Part shown: one piece after another, positions 26,401-38,571 of the stretch
Layout: each line of letters begins with the position of its first letter
How positions within the stretch are numbered: the stretch's first letter is position 1
Program-made: the position numbers and the translations under genes
The notes under the pieces: model-generated
Seen by the model: only the letters and a program-made list of their open reading frames with translations
Database searches by the model: none
What the model was told of the DNA's origin: nothing
Source of the DNA: Limnoperna fortunei
Taxonomy: Eukaryota > Mollusca > Bivalvia > Mytilida > Modiolidae
Assembly: GCA_944474755.1 (NCBI GenBank)
Contig: OX104118.1
Location: forward strand, 74,169,865 to 74,233,864
Direction of reading: 5' to 3'
Length of the DNA: 64,000 nt

Positions 26401-27397
26401 ACATTGCAAATGATGCCTACCCATGCCAAATAATTACCTAGAGGCCAGAGGAATGAATAAACACTACATATTGATTAAAATACTGCTGTATAACCTTCTT
26501 TTAAGAAACAAAATGAATACATTTAATCTTTAGTTACAATTTTCAAGGTATGATACATGTTTCTGTCTAGCAATAAGTGCTGGTACATGAAATAGGATCA
26601 TGGTTTACGTTTATTTAATCAATTTTTGGTCTGAAAGGTATTATATAATACCAATAATACATTTTTATTTCATGTCACCTTAGGTTCTACCTTAATCTAC
26701 TCTATAGAATTGTAAACAGTGTGCTTTTTGCAAAAATAATCACTTTTTATGATACCATAGGCCAAAAAGTCAAATTTTACTTCAGATAATGAAACAGACT
26801 ATAACTATAAAACCTGAAGATATATTTTGCAGAAAAGATGTTTTCCTATAATGAGTTCTGGTACCCTTTCATAAAAAGTGCCTGACAAGTGGGATTTGTG
26901 TATTTGACCAATTTGTAAATTTTGCTCTTACAGAGGTCATTATCCTTTTGGATAGCCTGAGCAAAAGTAACCGGACGGTCAAGACATCAAAATTTTTTAT
27001 TAAAAAAATCTTTATTTCACTTAAAATTTCATATATGGTGCATTACACCTATAATGCTAAATTACATAAAAATGGAGAGAAAAGTATACCTGTCCACGGA
27101 TTTTTTTTGGGAAAATTACCTTAAAGTTTAAGAATGGTTTTTCTACTTTCATTTCAGTGTTGTGGTCACATTGTACCACATTACACACTTTAGGAAGTGC
27201 TTCCACTGTAAAGACATTGACTGGAAAAAAATATATTCTTGTTCTACAGTAATGCCATACCTTTCAAAATATCCAACTCTTAAGCAATAGCAGTTATAAG
27301 CAAAAGCAGAAACAAAAGAGAAAATTGGGACTATTTTTTCATCCTGCCATCTTTTGACATGCACCAGAAATTCATTACATGAATAGGATAATGACCC
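23473..27397. mobile_element. E-S-E-S-E terminal-repeat element, 1730-bp period
   Basis: Three nearly identical 465-bp E modules (23473-23937, 25203-25667, 26933-27397) alternate with two nearly identical 1265-bp S segments (23938-25202, 25668-26932). Each E begins GAGGTCATTATCC and ends GGATAATGACCC, short inverted ends of about 12 bp. The whole is flanked by CACCT at 23468-23472 and 27398-27402, a possible 5-bp target duplication. The inner E/S junctions do not carry CACCT. The arrangement resembles a non-autonomous element with long direct terminal repeats in tandem form, but E lacks TG...CA ends and I see no primer-binding site or protein. Observed differences are few (for example 23555 A versus T in the other copies, and 27038 T versus G). 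Confidence 0.85.
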
Positions 27398-27402
27398 CAC
27401 CT

Positions 27403-28045
27403 CTGATGATAGATAATGGCTGAAAAAGTGAAATTCAAATGGATAAAAATTATCTTCTTTTGAAATGGCATGGCAGCTATTCTTATGGCTAGCCAGACAA
27501 ATGACCTGGCGGCTCTTCCTATAGCTAGCCAGACAAATGGTCTGGTATGCATTCTTATGGCCAGCCAGACAAATGGCCTGGAAACTCTTCTTATGGCTAG
27601 CCAGACAAATGGCCTGGCGGCTCTTCCTATAGCTAGCCAGACAAATGGCTTGGCAGCTATTCTTATGGCTAGCCAGACAAATGGCCTGGCAGTTCTATTC
27701 TTATGGCCAGCCAGACAAATGGCCTGGCAGTTCTATTCTTATGGCCAGCCAGACAAATGGCCAGGCAGTTCTATTCTTATGGCCAGCCAGACAAATGGCC
27801 TGGCAGTTCTATTCTTATGGCCAGCCAGACAAATGGCCAGGCAGTTCTATTCTTATGGCCAGCCAGACAAATGGCCAGGCAGTTCTATTCTTATGGCCAG
27901 CCAGACAAATGGCCTGGCAGTTCTATTCTTATGGCCAGCCAGACAAATGGCCTGGCAGTTCTATTCTTATGGCCAGCCAGACAAATGGCCTGGCAGTTCT
28001 ATTCTTATGGCCAGCCAGACAAATAGCCTGGAAGCTATTCTTTTG
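27403..28045 (+). repeat. 36/38-bp minisatellite
   Basis: The core is agccagacaaatggcctggc. The first units (about 27473-27690) have a 36-bp period; later units (about 27690-28045) have a 38-bp period with ttctattcttatgg inserted between cores. Because 38 is not a multiple of three, each frame cycles through all three translations and all stay stop-free, giving spurious 225-, 144- and 107-residue open frames. It begins about 70 bp after the third E module. Confidence 0.95.
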
Positions 28046-29685
28046 GCAAATAGCAACTGCCTCATCCTTTCAGTCTTGAGTACCAAATCAACACATACTT
28101 CAGACAACAGATTACTGAAGTTTATATTTATACTTGTTACACAGTAAATAAATTAACAAAATCTGTATAATATTTGTACATGCTAAAAAGGAGCTGCCCA
28201 GATATTTACTTGGTGCACAACTGTGTGTTAAAACATAAATGCTATGTGATTACAGAGAATTCACACATTTTTATATATTCTGTAAGAATTTTGCATTGAA
28301 CAGACATCCCAGGTGTAACATGTGATCCTTCCCATGGTTCATTGCAAACAAGCATGCTGATGTTGTAATAACACCTATGTAATTGCATGATTATCATTGC
28401 ACAAATTAACAGATTAACAAAACCCATTCCAATTAAACAGAGAATTCAGCTTACAAAAAATGCATATTTAGCCATTTTGCAATCCATTTTTAAATAAAAA
28501 AGGACATTAAATATATTTGAAAATTCTGATTTCATACTCAACTCTCAGCATGTGTCATTCATAACAAGTTGACAACAGTATGGGATTTTGAACAGAAACC
28601 TGCGATACAACCTCAATATGTTCTAACATAACCAACCCCATATATTATGACCAATTCCAGTATACTTTGGTCAACTACAGTATGCAATAATCCTACCCAA
28701 TAGAATGGCCATTACTGTTTGTCTACTATAAACAAGTTTTTAGTAAATTTAGACCTAATATTTTTTTTAACCAAGTGGTGGCTGTATTTATAACGTTTTA
28801 CTGTCCTATCTACAGCAAGCAAACAAGTGCAGTTTTCTTTTTTTTTTATTGAAAATAAATATGTTTTTAGAAAATATCAATTCTTGTAGTTATTACAGAC
28901 TACTTAAAAGCTAGGAATATTCTCACATTGCATGTCAAAATATATTAAAAACATCACAATTACGCTATTAACCTCAGTTTACTACAGTGTGTAATTGCTT
29001 TCATGTGCTTGTTAATATTTTCTGTTATAAGAAACAGATATGTTAATTTCACTACCAAGGTAGTACATAATCAAATCATACAGACAAACCTACTTCAAAG
29101 TAAATGAAGGTAATATTCAAAGTAACAAACAGAAAATTTCTCTAGATTGATGTGTACTGCACGAATGAGGTTTTGCAATAGTGATAGAGATTTTAAAAAG
29201 TATCTTTTAGGGGCATGGAGAAAAGGGATACTATCAGTTTTATACTAGTTAACAACGTTGGAGATAGAATATCTTATGCAATCACACTTTCCAAAATATG
29301 AAATAGAAGTTATTTTACAATAAAGAATATATTGTTTTGCTCAGGAAATGCATTTGGGTATTTCAAGGTATTTCATTCTAATATTTAAAGAAACAAATGT
29401 GACCACATTATATAGTTATTTCCCTTTCCCCTCAGGAAGAACAAGGGAATTGTGTATATTCCTTACTTAACAGAAATAACACACACAATCAAAGTGCAGT
29501 CTACACTAATGGTAAAGTCCTTTTAAGTAGTAAATTTGGTTCCATTATAAAACAAATAATGTTCTATTAGTTCCTAACTCTGAAAATTTTGAGAAATTCC
29601 ATTAAGCTCAATTAGTTATTACACTTGTCTGAATCTCATCCTAAATATTGACACATTTAACTACATTCACATATGTAAGAAAGTA
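28046..29685. other. Intron, no recognised feature
   Basis: About 1.6 kb of AT-rich filler. No repeat, foldback or exon is recognised. Confidence 0.5.
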
Positions 29686-30055
29686 GCCAAGAAAACCGAC
29701 CAAAAAACAAGAGCCAAAAGGCAAGGGACAGTTACAAATCTGGATATAGACAAACACAACACAAAAACCAAAAACATAAAACACAGAAAGAGAGTAACCC
29801 GAACACAATAAAAACCATGGGTGCACTCAGGTGCTCCGGACAAATAAGCAGTGCCTGCCTCTAATTAGACACCCGTCGAGTTACTCATTGTCTAGTCTAG
29901 GGAAAAGTCAAATCCAGGAATAGGAAACACTACCTATGACTCAGTAAAAATGTCACATCGTATTTGAGACACTGATTTCCCATAACGATCAATTAAGTCG
30001 TGATGCAGACCATAGAACTTCTTGGAAAGATAACATCAACCTAGGTACAACAAAT
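29686..30055 (-). repeat. Dispersed repeat, copy 2 (inverted relative to 2236-2615)
   Basis: Reverse-complement match of copy 1, including the frame starting MHPWFLL (29641-29826, minus). The two copies differ at scattered sites but keep the frame open until about the same point, after which they diverge. Function unknown. Confidence 0.8.
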
Positions 30056-30450
30056 CATTGTTTATATTTCCACTAAAATTTTTTTGTGTTAAAATGTTAA
30101 ATGTTATTTAAAGTTATGTAGTATATTTTCTTTCTATGGATAATAGCAAACATTTTTTCAAAATCGCTTTTGTCAAAATAATCTAACCACTCTGTTAACT
30201 TAAACAAGGTTTTTTTTAAATTAAAAACCATGACATTTTAGGAGACACGAAGTTTCCTAAAATTTATGTTTGAAGTGGTATCAATGGAAAAAAATTCATA
30301 TAAACCTAAAGTTCCCACTCAGCACCAAAAACTTAAAAATAGTTTGGTTCTAACGGGCTTAGTGGTTTTGGACAAGATTAAAATGTGAAAGGAATATGAA
30401 AAGTGATAAAATATTCCAATTGCCCTTCTGAGCCAGGCGAGCCAAAAATG
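30056..30450 (+). repeat. Bivalve-type dispersed repeat ending gagccaggcgagcc
   Basis: It has the same general layout as the repeats ending at 4412 and 56760: 'ttcccactcagcaccaaaaa', 'tggttttggacaagattaaa' and a final 'gagccaggcgagcc'. Boundaries are approximate. Confidence 0.5.
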
Positions 30451-31531
30451 GACAGCCTATTATTGCAGTGACTTCTGTGAAATAAATAAATGATAATATA
30501 GAGCTATTCTTTACAATTCTTAATTTTGCAAGAATTTTGCTACCAACATTTTAAAATTCTTGTAACTTCACTTTTTAAGTGAAATGTGGTGATAAAACCT
30601 TGTATCACAACAAATTTGCAAAATGTTGATTGTATTCCATTAAGGTATCATGTTCTTGATGATGGAACAATGAACCTAGAGACTAATCCTACTTGTCATT
30701 ACATGTTGTCATGAAGCAAAGTGTATGATATACACACAATATACTTAGTACACAATATCAGCTATAAAAACTGTTCCCATAGCTTAATGTGTAAAACCTT
30801 GTAATAGTGCCACTTATTTAGAAGTGTTCTAAATAAAATACAAATTAAGATTAAGCATATGTTAAAAATTGTGACTGCAAGCATTTGAAGGTAGTGATTC
30901 AGTACGGACTTTCTCAGAGGAATACCAATTATCCCATAACCTTAGTAGAACATCTGCAGAAATGTTCAAACAGAAATGTTGTAGCTTTCCAAGGAAAAGC
31001 TTCTTTATTAAACATAAAATAGATATAGAAAACTAGCATTCCAATGTTCTTAGCTGAAGCACGTGTTGTAATTAAGTCATTTTGAACTGTTCAAGGCAAA
31101 CACTCTTAAGGACTTAATATAACTCTGCGTATGTTGTTCATTCACCTCATTTTTTGATACTGTTCACAAAAAATGTTGGAGATATATTTAATAAAAACCA
31201 TACAAGATATTAAGGCATGAGATATCTAACAATACAATTTTCATATAATTAATGTTTTCAAGGGGCATAACTTGATCAAAATGATCAACTGTTGCTGTAA
31301 TTATCCGAGATATTGAAATTAATCTCATGATAATGGCTCATGACTTCCTATTTGTCCCTTCTGTTGTTTGTTTTTTAGTTTATTTTTTGGTGATTTTATG
31401 GTTTATATTTATGTCATCAATTATCAATAGAATATATATATATATATATATAAAATTAACATCCAATATTTACTGACACTCAACTATAAATATCCTTTGC
31501 AAAGTATAGCCATTGTATATTGATAGTACAT
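30451..31531. other. Intron with an AT dinucleotide run
   Basis: Only a short (at)n run at about 31432-31452 stands out. No exon or element is recognised. Confidence 0.5.
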
Positions 31532-31535
31532 TTAA

Positions 31536-32982
31536 AGGGAAACTTCGCGAAAAAATGAAAATTTGATATGTTATTCTTCAACTAAAAAGAAACACATTTG
31601 CCTCTTGATGTTTTATTATATTTTCAGTGGTTAAGTTTCTGCATGGAATTTACCGTTTAAAAAATGCACTTATGGAGGTCCGCCATCTTGTCACCATCTT
31701 GTCACTAGATGGCGATACTAGACATCCAAGTACCTTAAAAGTCGTCGAATGATAATAATGCGAAACGGTCAATAACAGAAGGTTTACTATAAGACAAGGT
31801 TAAACGGAAAGAAAGTCACAGGAAAAAAGTCACAGTTTTGATAGGAAAAAAAAGTCCATAAATATTAATTTAAATTGAAAATTATTCGTATTATTATTAT
31901 CAACTTAATCAGATTAAGCAACTTCTTGAACGAAACTTTTTTATACAAAATATTTGCGAAGTTGACTATTTAAGAAATAACGGTCATTAAATGAAATATT
32001 TTTAAATACTCTGGTTTCCGCGCATCAAAATTTCACTTCACGTTTAGTACATTTATAATTATTATTATTGTTATTCTTATAATTATTATTACTGGTAACA
32101 TTTATTGTGCGTGTGCATAACACAGTTTCCAAAATTTTACATGTTGTGTATATTTGAGTTAACGTGTAAGTTTTACGTTTCCTCTGACATCTAAAGGTAT
32201 TCGAAATCTTATATACATCCTGTGTTCTGACACTTCGGTGTATTCAAACCATACCTGTCCTTGGCAGGAGGGGGCGTGCCGTTCTAATTTCGAATTACAT
32301 GATTAACCTTTAATCTGGTTAGCTTTTGAAAAAGTCCGCATATTCATACTTCAAAGTCGGCGTCAAATGTTCTAGTAATTGCAATAAACATCCTGTTTGT
32401 TTACCTGCTAATTATGTTAATTACCCTTCATAAAGGAGTAATGATTTACCTGTAACATTTTCACGTCCAGGTACAACTGACGTTTCAAGACGTGCAAAAT
32501 TATCCACGAAATTTTATTTTATATATAAAAATAATCATATAAATATATCTTTTATTACAATTATTATTTAGGTTAATTATATCTGAGTTAAATAAAGACA
32601 GGTTAAAATTTGTGTCTAAAAATACTTGTATTAAAACAAAGATCATCAAAACATTAAGACGTATTTGGTAATCTTATGTTGTCAGCCGGTCATTAGTCAT
32701 CGCCACAATTTATATATTCTTCAAAGAGCTAAGGCAGAAAAACATATTTTTAAACTGGATTATTTATCATATTTACTGGATAATTACATTTATCACGTCA
32801 CAAACGCAGTCACGTGATAAAATACTGTAAATATGGCGACCCCCATACACAAAATTTTACCACCTTTACTCCATTCTAGAAGCGTAACGGTAAAGAATAC
32901 AATAAAACATCAAAAGGCAATTATATTTCTTTTTATTTGAAGAATAACATATCAAATTTTCATTCTGTCGCAAAGTTTCCCT
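31536..32982. mobile_element. Non-autonomous TTAA-flanked DNA transposon with long inverted ends
   Basis: The element is 1447 bp and flanked by TTAA at 31532-31535 and 32983-32986. Ends are AGGGAAACTTCGCGA and, on the reverse strand, AGGGAAACTTTGCGAC. The inverted similarity continues inward for roughly 100-180 bp ('atttgatatgttattcttca' is shared by both arms), ending near the ggtccgccatctt / gggtcgccatatt pair. TTAA target duplications are typical of piggyBac-type (and some other) transposases. The interior has no significant reading frame, so it would depend on an enzyme supplied elsewhere. Confidence 0.85.
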
Positions 32983-33465
32983 TTAAAGTTGTCAAGGAAC
33001 CTGTCTACCTGTCAAGACTTATATACAACTTATTAAATACAACTTTGAAATTATGCACTATTTCAATATGCTATATTTTGCCACTATCCAAGCAAAAAAT
33101 GAAATTTTAGGTTGTTATTTTTATTATTGGTATTATTTAATGTATGATGCTGATGACATTATTAAAAACATTAAAATATTATTATTAAATATATATTTCT
33201 TCGTTTTGCTTGATTTAGTACGAGTTGCATATATCTATTGTTTAGACAGTCAGAATTGTCTCAGTAGGTGGGCTGTTGTCTAAAAAGTAGGGCAGAACTA
33301 CTGACCCAAGGGCTATAAATCAGCAGGATAAACATAATTGGGACTCATGTTGACTGGAGTGCTAAACAAAAACTAATTTCATACCTGAAATTTGATAATT
33401 ATACCAGTATGTCAGGACTACTCAGAAAGAAGAATAAGATACAATATACTTTATAGGTCAAAATA

Positions 33466-34382
33466 CAGTCGAACCTCGCTGTCTCGAACTTGGTTGACTC
33501 GATACCTCGGTTATGTCGATATAATTTTTAAGCCCAGGCATTTTTCCTATATCAACAATGAATTTCTTCCTCGGATGTGTTGATCTCGGTTGTTTCGATA
33601 TTTCGCTTAACTTGATGGATTTTTGTAGTCCGTATAAAATTAATTAGTGCAATTTTAACCTCGTTGTCTCGAAGTTAAATTTGCTCTCGATATCATATGT
33701 CAAAACTCACAATTTCCTTCGTATTGTTACTTAATTCGCGTCTGTTTTTTTTTACAAACCTGTCAAACCGTAAACACAATTATTGATTGGCTTTTACAAT
33801 TTGAACTTGCAATTTCATAAAACGAATTGATAATCCAAGCGCGGTACATGCATTACTTAGGATAATTGATGATTTGCTCATTACTGTCCGAATTATTTTG
33901 TCATGTTTAATTAAAAATGATAATTATTGAAAATTTCTTTTGATCTGATCAACAATATATGTGCTGAAGTTTCGTTTCTTTAAAGACATTCTGTTATTTT
34001 TGTTGACTTGTGTGTTGTTTTCAATTATGTAACAAAACAATCTGCATTGGTGAAATAGTTCTCTCGAATTGTAAGTTGATAAGTGTTTTTCGTGAAATGT
34101 TTTTTTATGATTTCGTAATAATAAAGTTTTTAAATTTGATTACAATACTTATCAGTTATTGTCGATTGAAAGGATATATAGCAAATATACTTTATATATC
34201 GCACGCTACAAATAAAAACAATGCCGAAGTTCAAAAAAAATATAGATAAAATGAACACCCTTAGATTTTTAAACATAACATAATGAAAATGACGTCACAC
34301 CCTAAACTCGGTTGACTCGAACTTCGGATAACTCGATATATTTTTATGGTCCCACAAACTTCGACTTATCGAGGTTTGACTG
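33466..34382. mobile_element. Non-autonomous pogo/Tigger-like element
   Basis: The element is 917 bp, with TA on both sides (33464-33465 and 34383-34384). Ends are CAGTCGAACCTCG and, reversed, CAGTCAAACCTCG, close to the usual Tigger/pogo terminus. Subterminal tcgaac and ctcgata repeats ('ggttgactcgatacctcgg' left; 'ggttgactcgaacttcgga' right) look like transposase-binding arrays. Internal frames show no transposase. Confidence 0.85.
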
Positions 34383-34539
34383 TACCAGTAGTAATAAATA
34401 TTGTGTGTAATTTTATGCTTTGATGCATTAATAGGACCAATTTAATGCACGATTCAAATTTATTAAGAGAATTTTCCCACCAGAAATATTCCCATCTTTT
34501 TTTCTGGTCAATGATAAAATAGCATTTTTTAGGGTCTTT

Positions 34540-35453
34540 CCATGCAATAGAGACAGGCCTCACAGTAAACCTTTTAAGCTACTGGCATGGACATTTGGAC
34601 ATCCATGCTAGAGACCAGCCTTACAGGAAACCTTTTAAGCTACTGGACATTTAGACATCCATGCTAGAGACCAGCCTCACAGTAAACCTTTTAAGCTACT
34701 GGACATTTGGACGTCCATGCTAGAGACAGGCCTTACAGTAAACCTTTTAAACTACTGGACATTTGTACATCCATGCTAGAGACAGGCCTCACACTAAACC
34801 TTTTAAGCTACTGGACATTTGGACATCCATGCTAGAGACAGGCCTCACACTAAACCTTTTAAGCTACTGGACATTTAGACATCCATGCTAGAGACCAGCC
34901 TCACAGTAAACCTTTTAAGCTACTGGACATTTGGACGTCCATGCTAGAGACAGGCCTTACAGTAAACCTTTTAAACTACTGGACATTTGTACATCCATGC
35001 TAGAGACAGGCCTCACACTAAACCTTTTAAGCTACTGGACATTTGGACATCCATGCTAGAGACAGGCCTCACACTAAACCTTTTAAGCTACTGGACATTT
35101 AGACATCCATGCTAGAGACCAGCCTCACAGTAAACCTTTTAAGCTACTGGACATTTAGACATCCATGCTAGAGACAGGCCTCACAGTAAACCTTTTAAGC
35201 TACTGGACATTTGGACATCCATGCTAGAGACAGGCCTCACACTAAACCTTTTAAGCTACTGGACATTTGGACATCCATGCTAGAGACAGGCCTCACAGTA
35301 AACCTTTGAAGCTACTGGACATTTGGACATCCATGCTAGAGACAGGCCTCACAGTAAAACTTTTAAGCTACTGGACATTTGGACATCCATGCTAGAGACA
35401 GGCCTCACAGTTAACCTTTTAAGCTACTGGACATTTGGACATCCATGCTATTG
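34540..35453. repeat. 56-bp minisatellite with a 224-bp higher-order repeat
   Basis: The unit is accttttaagctactggaca, tttggacatccatgctagag, acaggcctcacagtaa; about 16 copies. A four-unit block with diagnostic variants (ggacgtcc, then ttaaactactgg with ttgtacatcc, then cacactaaa) appears near 34672 and again near 34896, so 224 bp of the array was duplicated as a block. Confidence 0.93.
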
Positions 35454-36533
35454 GATTTTAATAGCACTAAGAAGAAACTACTAGACAAAAAATAAATATA
35501 ACATTTTCACAGACTTTTAAAAAATAGACCAAATTCAAAAACATTTGACCCTTGTATAAAGGCACAATCTGTAGCACTGTACATGTACATGTAGATACTC
35601 AAGAGTTTCCAGCTTCTTTGCATCAGTTGCCAAATATTTTTCCACATTGGAAAGAAAGCCACTGCTGCTCTTTTTTCCAACTCTTCTGGACAAAACTCAT
35701 AATCTTGAATGATTCATAAAGTGACATTGCATAATTTACATGACAGACAAAAAATAAAACTAGAAAGTGTCATTAGGACACAGATGCCCTCAGTGAAATA
35801 TCCATTGAATCTATGTTTATTGGTCTGCAATTACATTTCCATATTTCAAATGATTTAGAGAAGACTTTAGCTATGATTGAAAACAACCAATTTTGCTAAA
35901 TTCAGCATTATAAAAAGCAATAACTCCAGAAAAACAGATTGAATTTGGTCAAAATCAAACCTGAACTGTGTTTAGTAGTCATCCAAAACATTTTCAACCT
36001 TTAAATAATTTTTTCTAAAATTTTTCACAGAAACCAACTGCATACAATTTTCCGTATGTCTTTATTTCACTTAAAACTACAGCTATTTAAAGATTAGAAA
36101 GAAATTTTAGTAAACATTATTTAAATAATGACTGCTGGTAAGTTTCCCTACTTATGCTGTAGTGTTATTAATTAGCTGTCTTCATATTTCATCTGTATTA
36201 TGTCCAAGGTTAGCTGTATTGGGTCAACTAGCTGTATTAGCCTGATGCTTGGACTTAAAATACAATAATTTAACTATCTCGATTGTATTTTACTCAACTG
36301 GTTAATGAGGACTTCTAAGGTGGACCTCTATAAACAGAATTATTCTTTTGAGAACTTTATCATTCATCACTTTGAAACAATTTCTAATTCATGATGGTTT
36401 AGGTGATATTGTTTGGCCCAACATGAGATGGACTGGAAAAATTCATCTTCTCGGCAATCAATGTACAGGTAGTTAAAGGTTTTTATATTACATTAACCAT
36501 CAACCATATCATTATTTCTAATATATTACTTAC
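35454..36533. other. Intron; partial copy of the foldback family
   Basis: At 36245-36290 'ggacttaaaatacaataatt' followed by 'taactatctcgattg' matches one arm of the hairpin at 10652-10802. The rest is unremarkable and leads into the donor side of the exon at 36534-36695. Confidence 0.5.
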
Positions 36534-36695
36534 ATGAATACAGCTGACTGGTATATCTATGTAATTCAGTATTTCATGGTGATATTTGACAGATTTACAG
36601 GAACTGAAGAAAACCATCACTTTTTTATTTCTGTTTTTCTTTAAGAAGGTGAACAACAGTAAAAATCTCTTCTCTGATGGACAAACAACATATCC
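36534..36695 (-). CDS. DDX18: DDX18 exon, start of helicase C domain (residues 390-443)
   Basis: This 162-bp exon opens RecA-like domain 2: [20 protein letters not shown], then motif IV in [20 protein letters not shown], ending DIPVSCIH. The acceptor is TTCATTCTCAG and the donor CAT|GTAAGT, both strong, and both ends are in phase 0. The downstream intron is about 20.5 kb and holds the E-S-E-S-E element, the TTAA element, the pogo-like element and two minisatellites. Confidence 0.96.
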
Positions 36696-37012
36696 CTGAG
36701 AATGAAAATTCATGATTTACTACATACTAATGTACAGGATTATATACTTAACTGTAACAAACAGCATGGCCAAAAATTGGAAAATTAGAGCTCAGTACTA
36801 CATACTAATGTTTATTATTATTGTTAAGTCTCATGGGACATTTTGTGAATATTTTACAAACAAAAAATAACTTCAGTACAACATATATTCATTTGTACAA
36901 TTAAATGAACAGAAACCTACAGTTTGGTAAACTAAATTTCCTGAGGTGATGACCTAGGTCAGACATATCTCTATAGTTTTAGTTATTTCTTGTGATGATA
37001 ATAAATAAAACA

Positions 37013-37268
37013 AGTGTAGACTGTGAGCACGCTCACAAAGCAATATCCCCCGCTTCGCTTTCAAGTCCAATTATTTCCACATTAATGATATCCGAGGTCA
37101 ATAAAAATCCTTCATGCACATCTCACTATAATGTACTACCTTTATGCTAAGTTTAATTAAATTTCGTCAATCGGTTTAGGAGGAGTTGCAATTACAAGGG
37201 ATGTGGACAGACTGACAGACAAGGTGATTCCTATATAACCCCCCAAACAAGTTTGCAGGGGGTATAAT
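37013..37268 (+). repeat. Dispersed repeat 'gtgagcacgctcac', copy 1
   Basis: It starts 'caagtgtagactgtgagcac', continues 'cttcatgcacatctcactat', 'ggtttaggaggagttgc' and 'ggacagactgacagac', and ends 'caagtttgcagggggtataa'. Copies are at 39870-40103 and 55062-55322, all in the same orientation. GTGAGC-AC-GCTCAC near the 5' end is an imperfect palindrome. It is non-coding. Confidence 0.85.
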
Positions 37269-37369
37269 AATAAATAGTGTATAGTCATATTGTATTTTAA
37301 TCATTGTGATAACCAATACTCAAATGATCACTAAAACACATTTCAAAACCAAACCAATTTGTCATATTT

Positions 37370-37380
37370 CAAAAAAAAAA

Positions 37381-37411
<31 letters not shown>

Positions 37412-37425
37412 TAACAAAAAAAAAA
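37370..37425. repeat. A-rich / AAAAC microsatellite
   Basis: A run of A is followed by about five aaaac units and a second A run. It may be the tail of a degraded retroelement. Confidence 0.8.
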
Positions 37426-37799
37426 GATCACACATCTTATTTTATGATTGCAATCAAAACATTCATCTTCAACGACTTTAGGTTACACACGCTGGCTAGT
37501 AACAAAATCATTTGCATTTTACACAACAGGTTAAACGTCTGCTATTTTCATATTCGTTTTCATTTGTAATCTTATTTTATAATCAATATCAGATCATAAC
37601 ATAACAACAAATTGCAGAGTGCAACCATTGTACATTCACACAGTCAGAGAACACTCTTGAAAGTCTATTCATGTAAACTCTGCACCCTTCCTTTCCTAGT
37701 ATGTTCCTTGGAAAATACAAGACTTTTTACTTTTTATCTAAAGGTCACTTCAACTGATTGGTCGACTTGCCAAGTTCAAACAACAAAATCATCCAAAAT

Positions 37800-38185
37800 A
37801 TGACCTATTGCTAGATATTAACAAGACAAGTGCCAAAGTGCAACAAAATACGCCTGTCTAAAATTTGTCATAATTTGTATTAATAAAGGGTCATAACTCT
37901 AAAATGTTTTAATGCCTATAAACTTTTTCCCCAAGTTTCATGAAGATTGGACAACAACTGTTCGAGTAAGATAGCGGACAAGGCAAATTTGCCATTTTTG
38001 TATATATAAAGGGCCAAATAAGTGATTTGGCTGGTTATCAAACCAGGTTGAGATATTATGCCCAAAACCATTTTCCCTAAGTTTCATGAAGATCAGACAA
38101 CAACTGTTTGAGTTAGAGAGCAGACATAGCTGTGGACGCCACCTGCCCAACAGCCATGGGTGTTCCTATAATACAACCCGTATAA
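37800..38185 (+). repeat. Dispersed repeat with paired 'gttcgag' blocks
   Basis: It starts 'caagacaagtgccaaagtgc' and has two related blocks ('agtttcatgaagattggaca' and 'agtttcatgaagatcagaca', about 148 bp apart), ending 'gccatgggtgttcctataat'. This is a typical bivalve-type non-coding repeat layout. Confidence 0.6.
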
Positions 38186-38295
38186 AAATCAATCAATTAA
38201 AACAATATAGATTACACAAGTACAAATAATTAACTGTCCATAGCAGTGTATAATTATACAACAGTACTCAGAATGAACAACATTATTTTGTCCTT

Positions 38296-38571
38296 GTACG
38301 TTGACATGGACAGTGACCTTGACATATGATTTGACCTGGACGGATTTCTTGACATATGATTTGACATGGACAGTTGCCTTGACATATCATTTGACATGGA
38401 TAGTGGCCTTGATATATGATTTAACATGGACAGTGACCTTGACATATGATTTGACATGGACAGTGATCTTGACAAATGATTTGAAATGGACAGTGAATTT
38501 GACATATGATTTGACATGGACAGTGACCTTGACCTATGATTTGACATGGACAGTGACCTTGACATATGTAC
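38296..38571. repeat. 30-bp minisatellite abutting a splice donor
   Basis: The unit is acatatgatttgacatggac agtgaccttg; about nine copies. Several units carry TCAAGGTCA on the minus strand. The period is a multiple of three, so both strands have open 10-residue repeats ([10 protein letters not shown] on the gene strand). Its right edge coincides with the GTACAT donor of the helicase motif III exon. Confidence 0.93.

Noticed and set aside
27470..28147. 225-residue repetitive protein frame
   Set aside because: It is a minisatellite open in all three frames with no splice or start context; length comes from the repeat, not selection.
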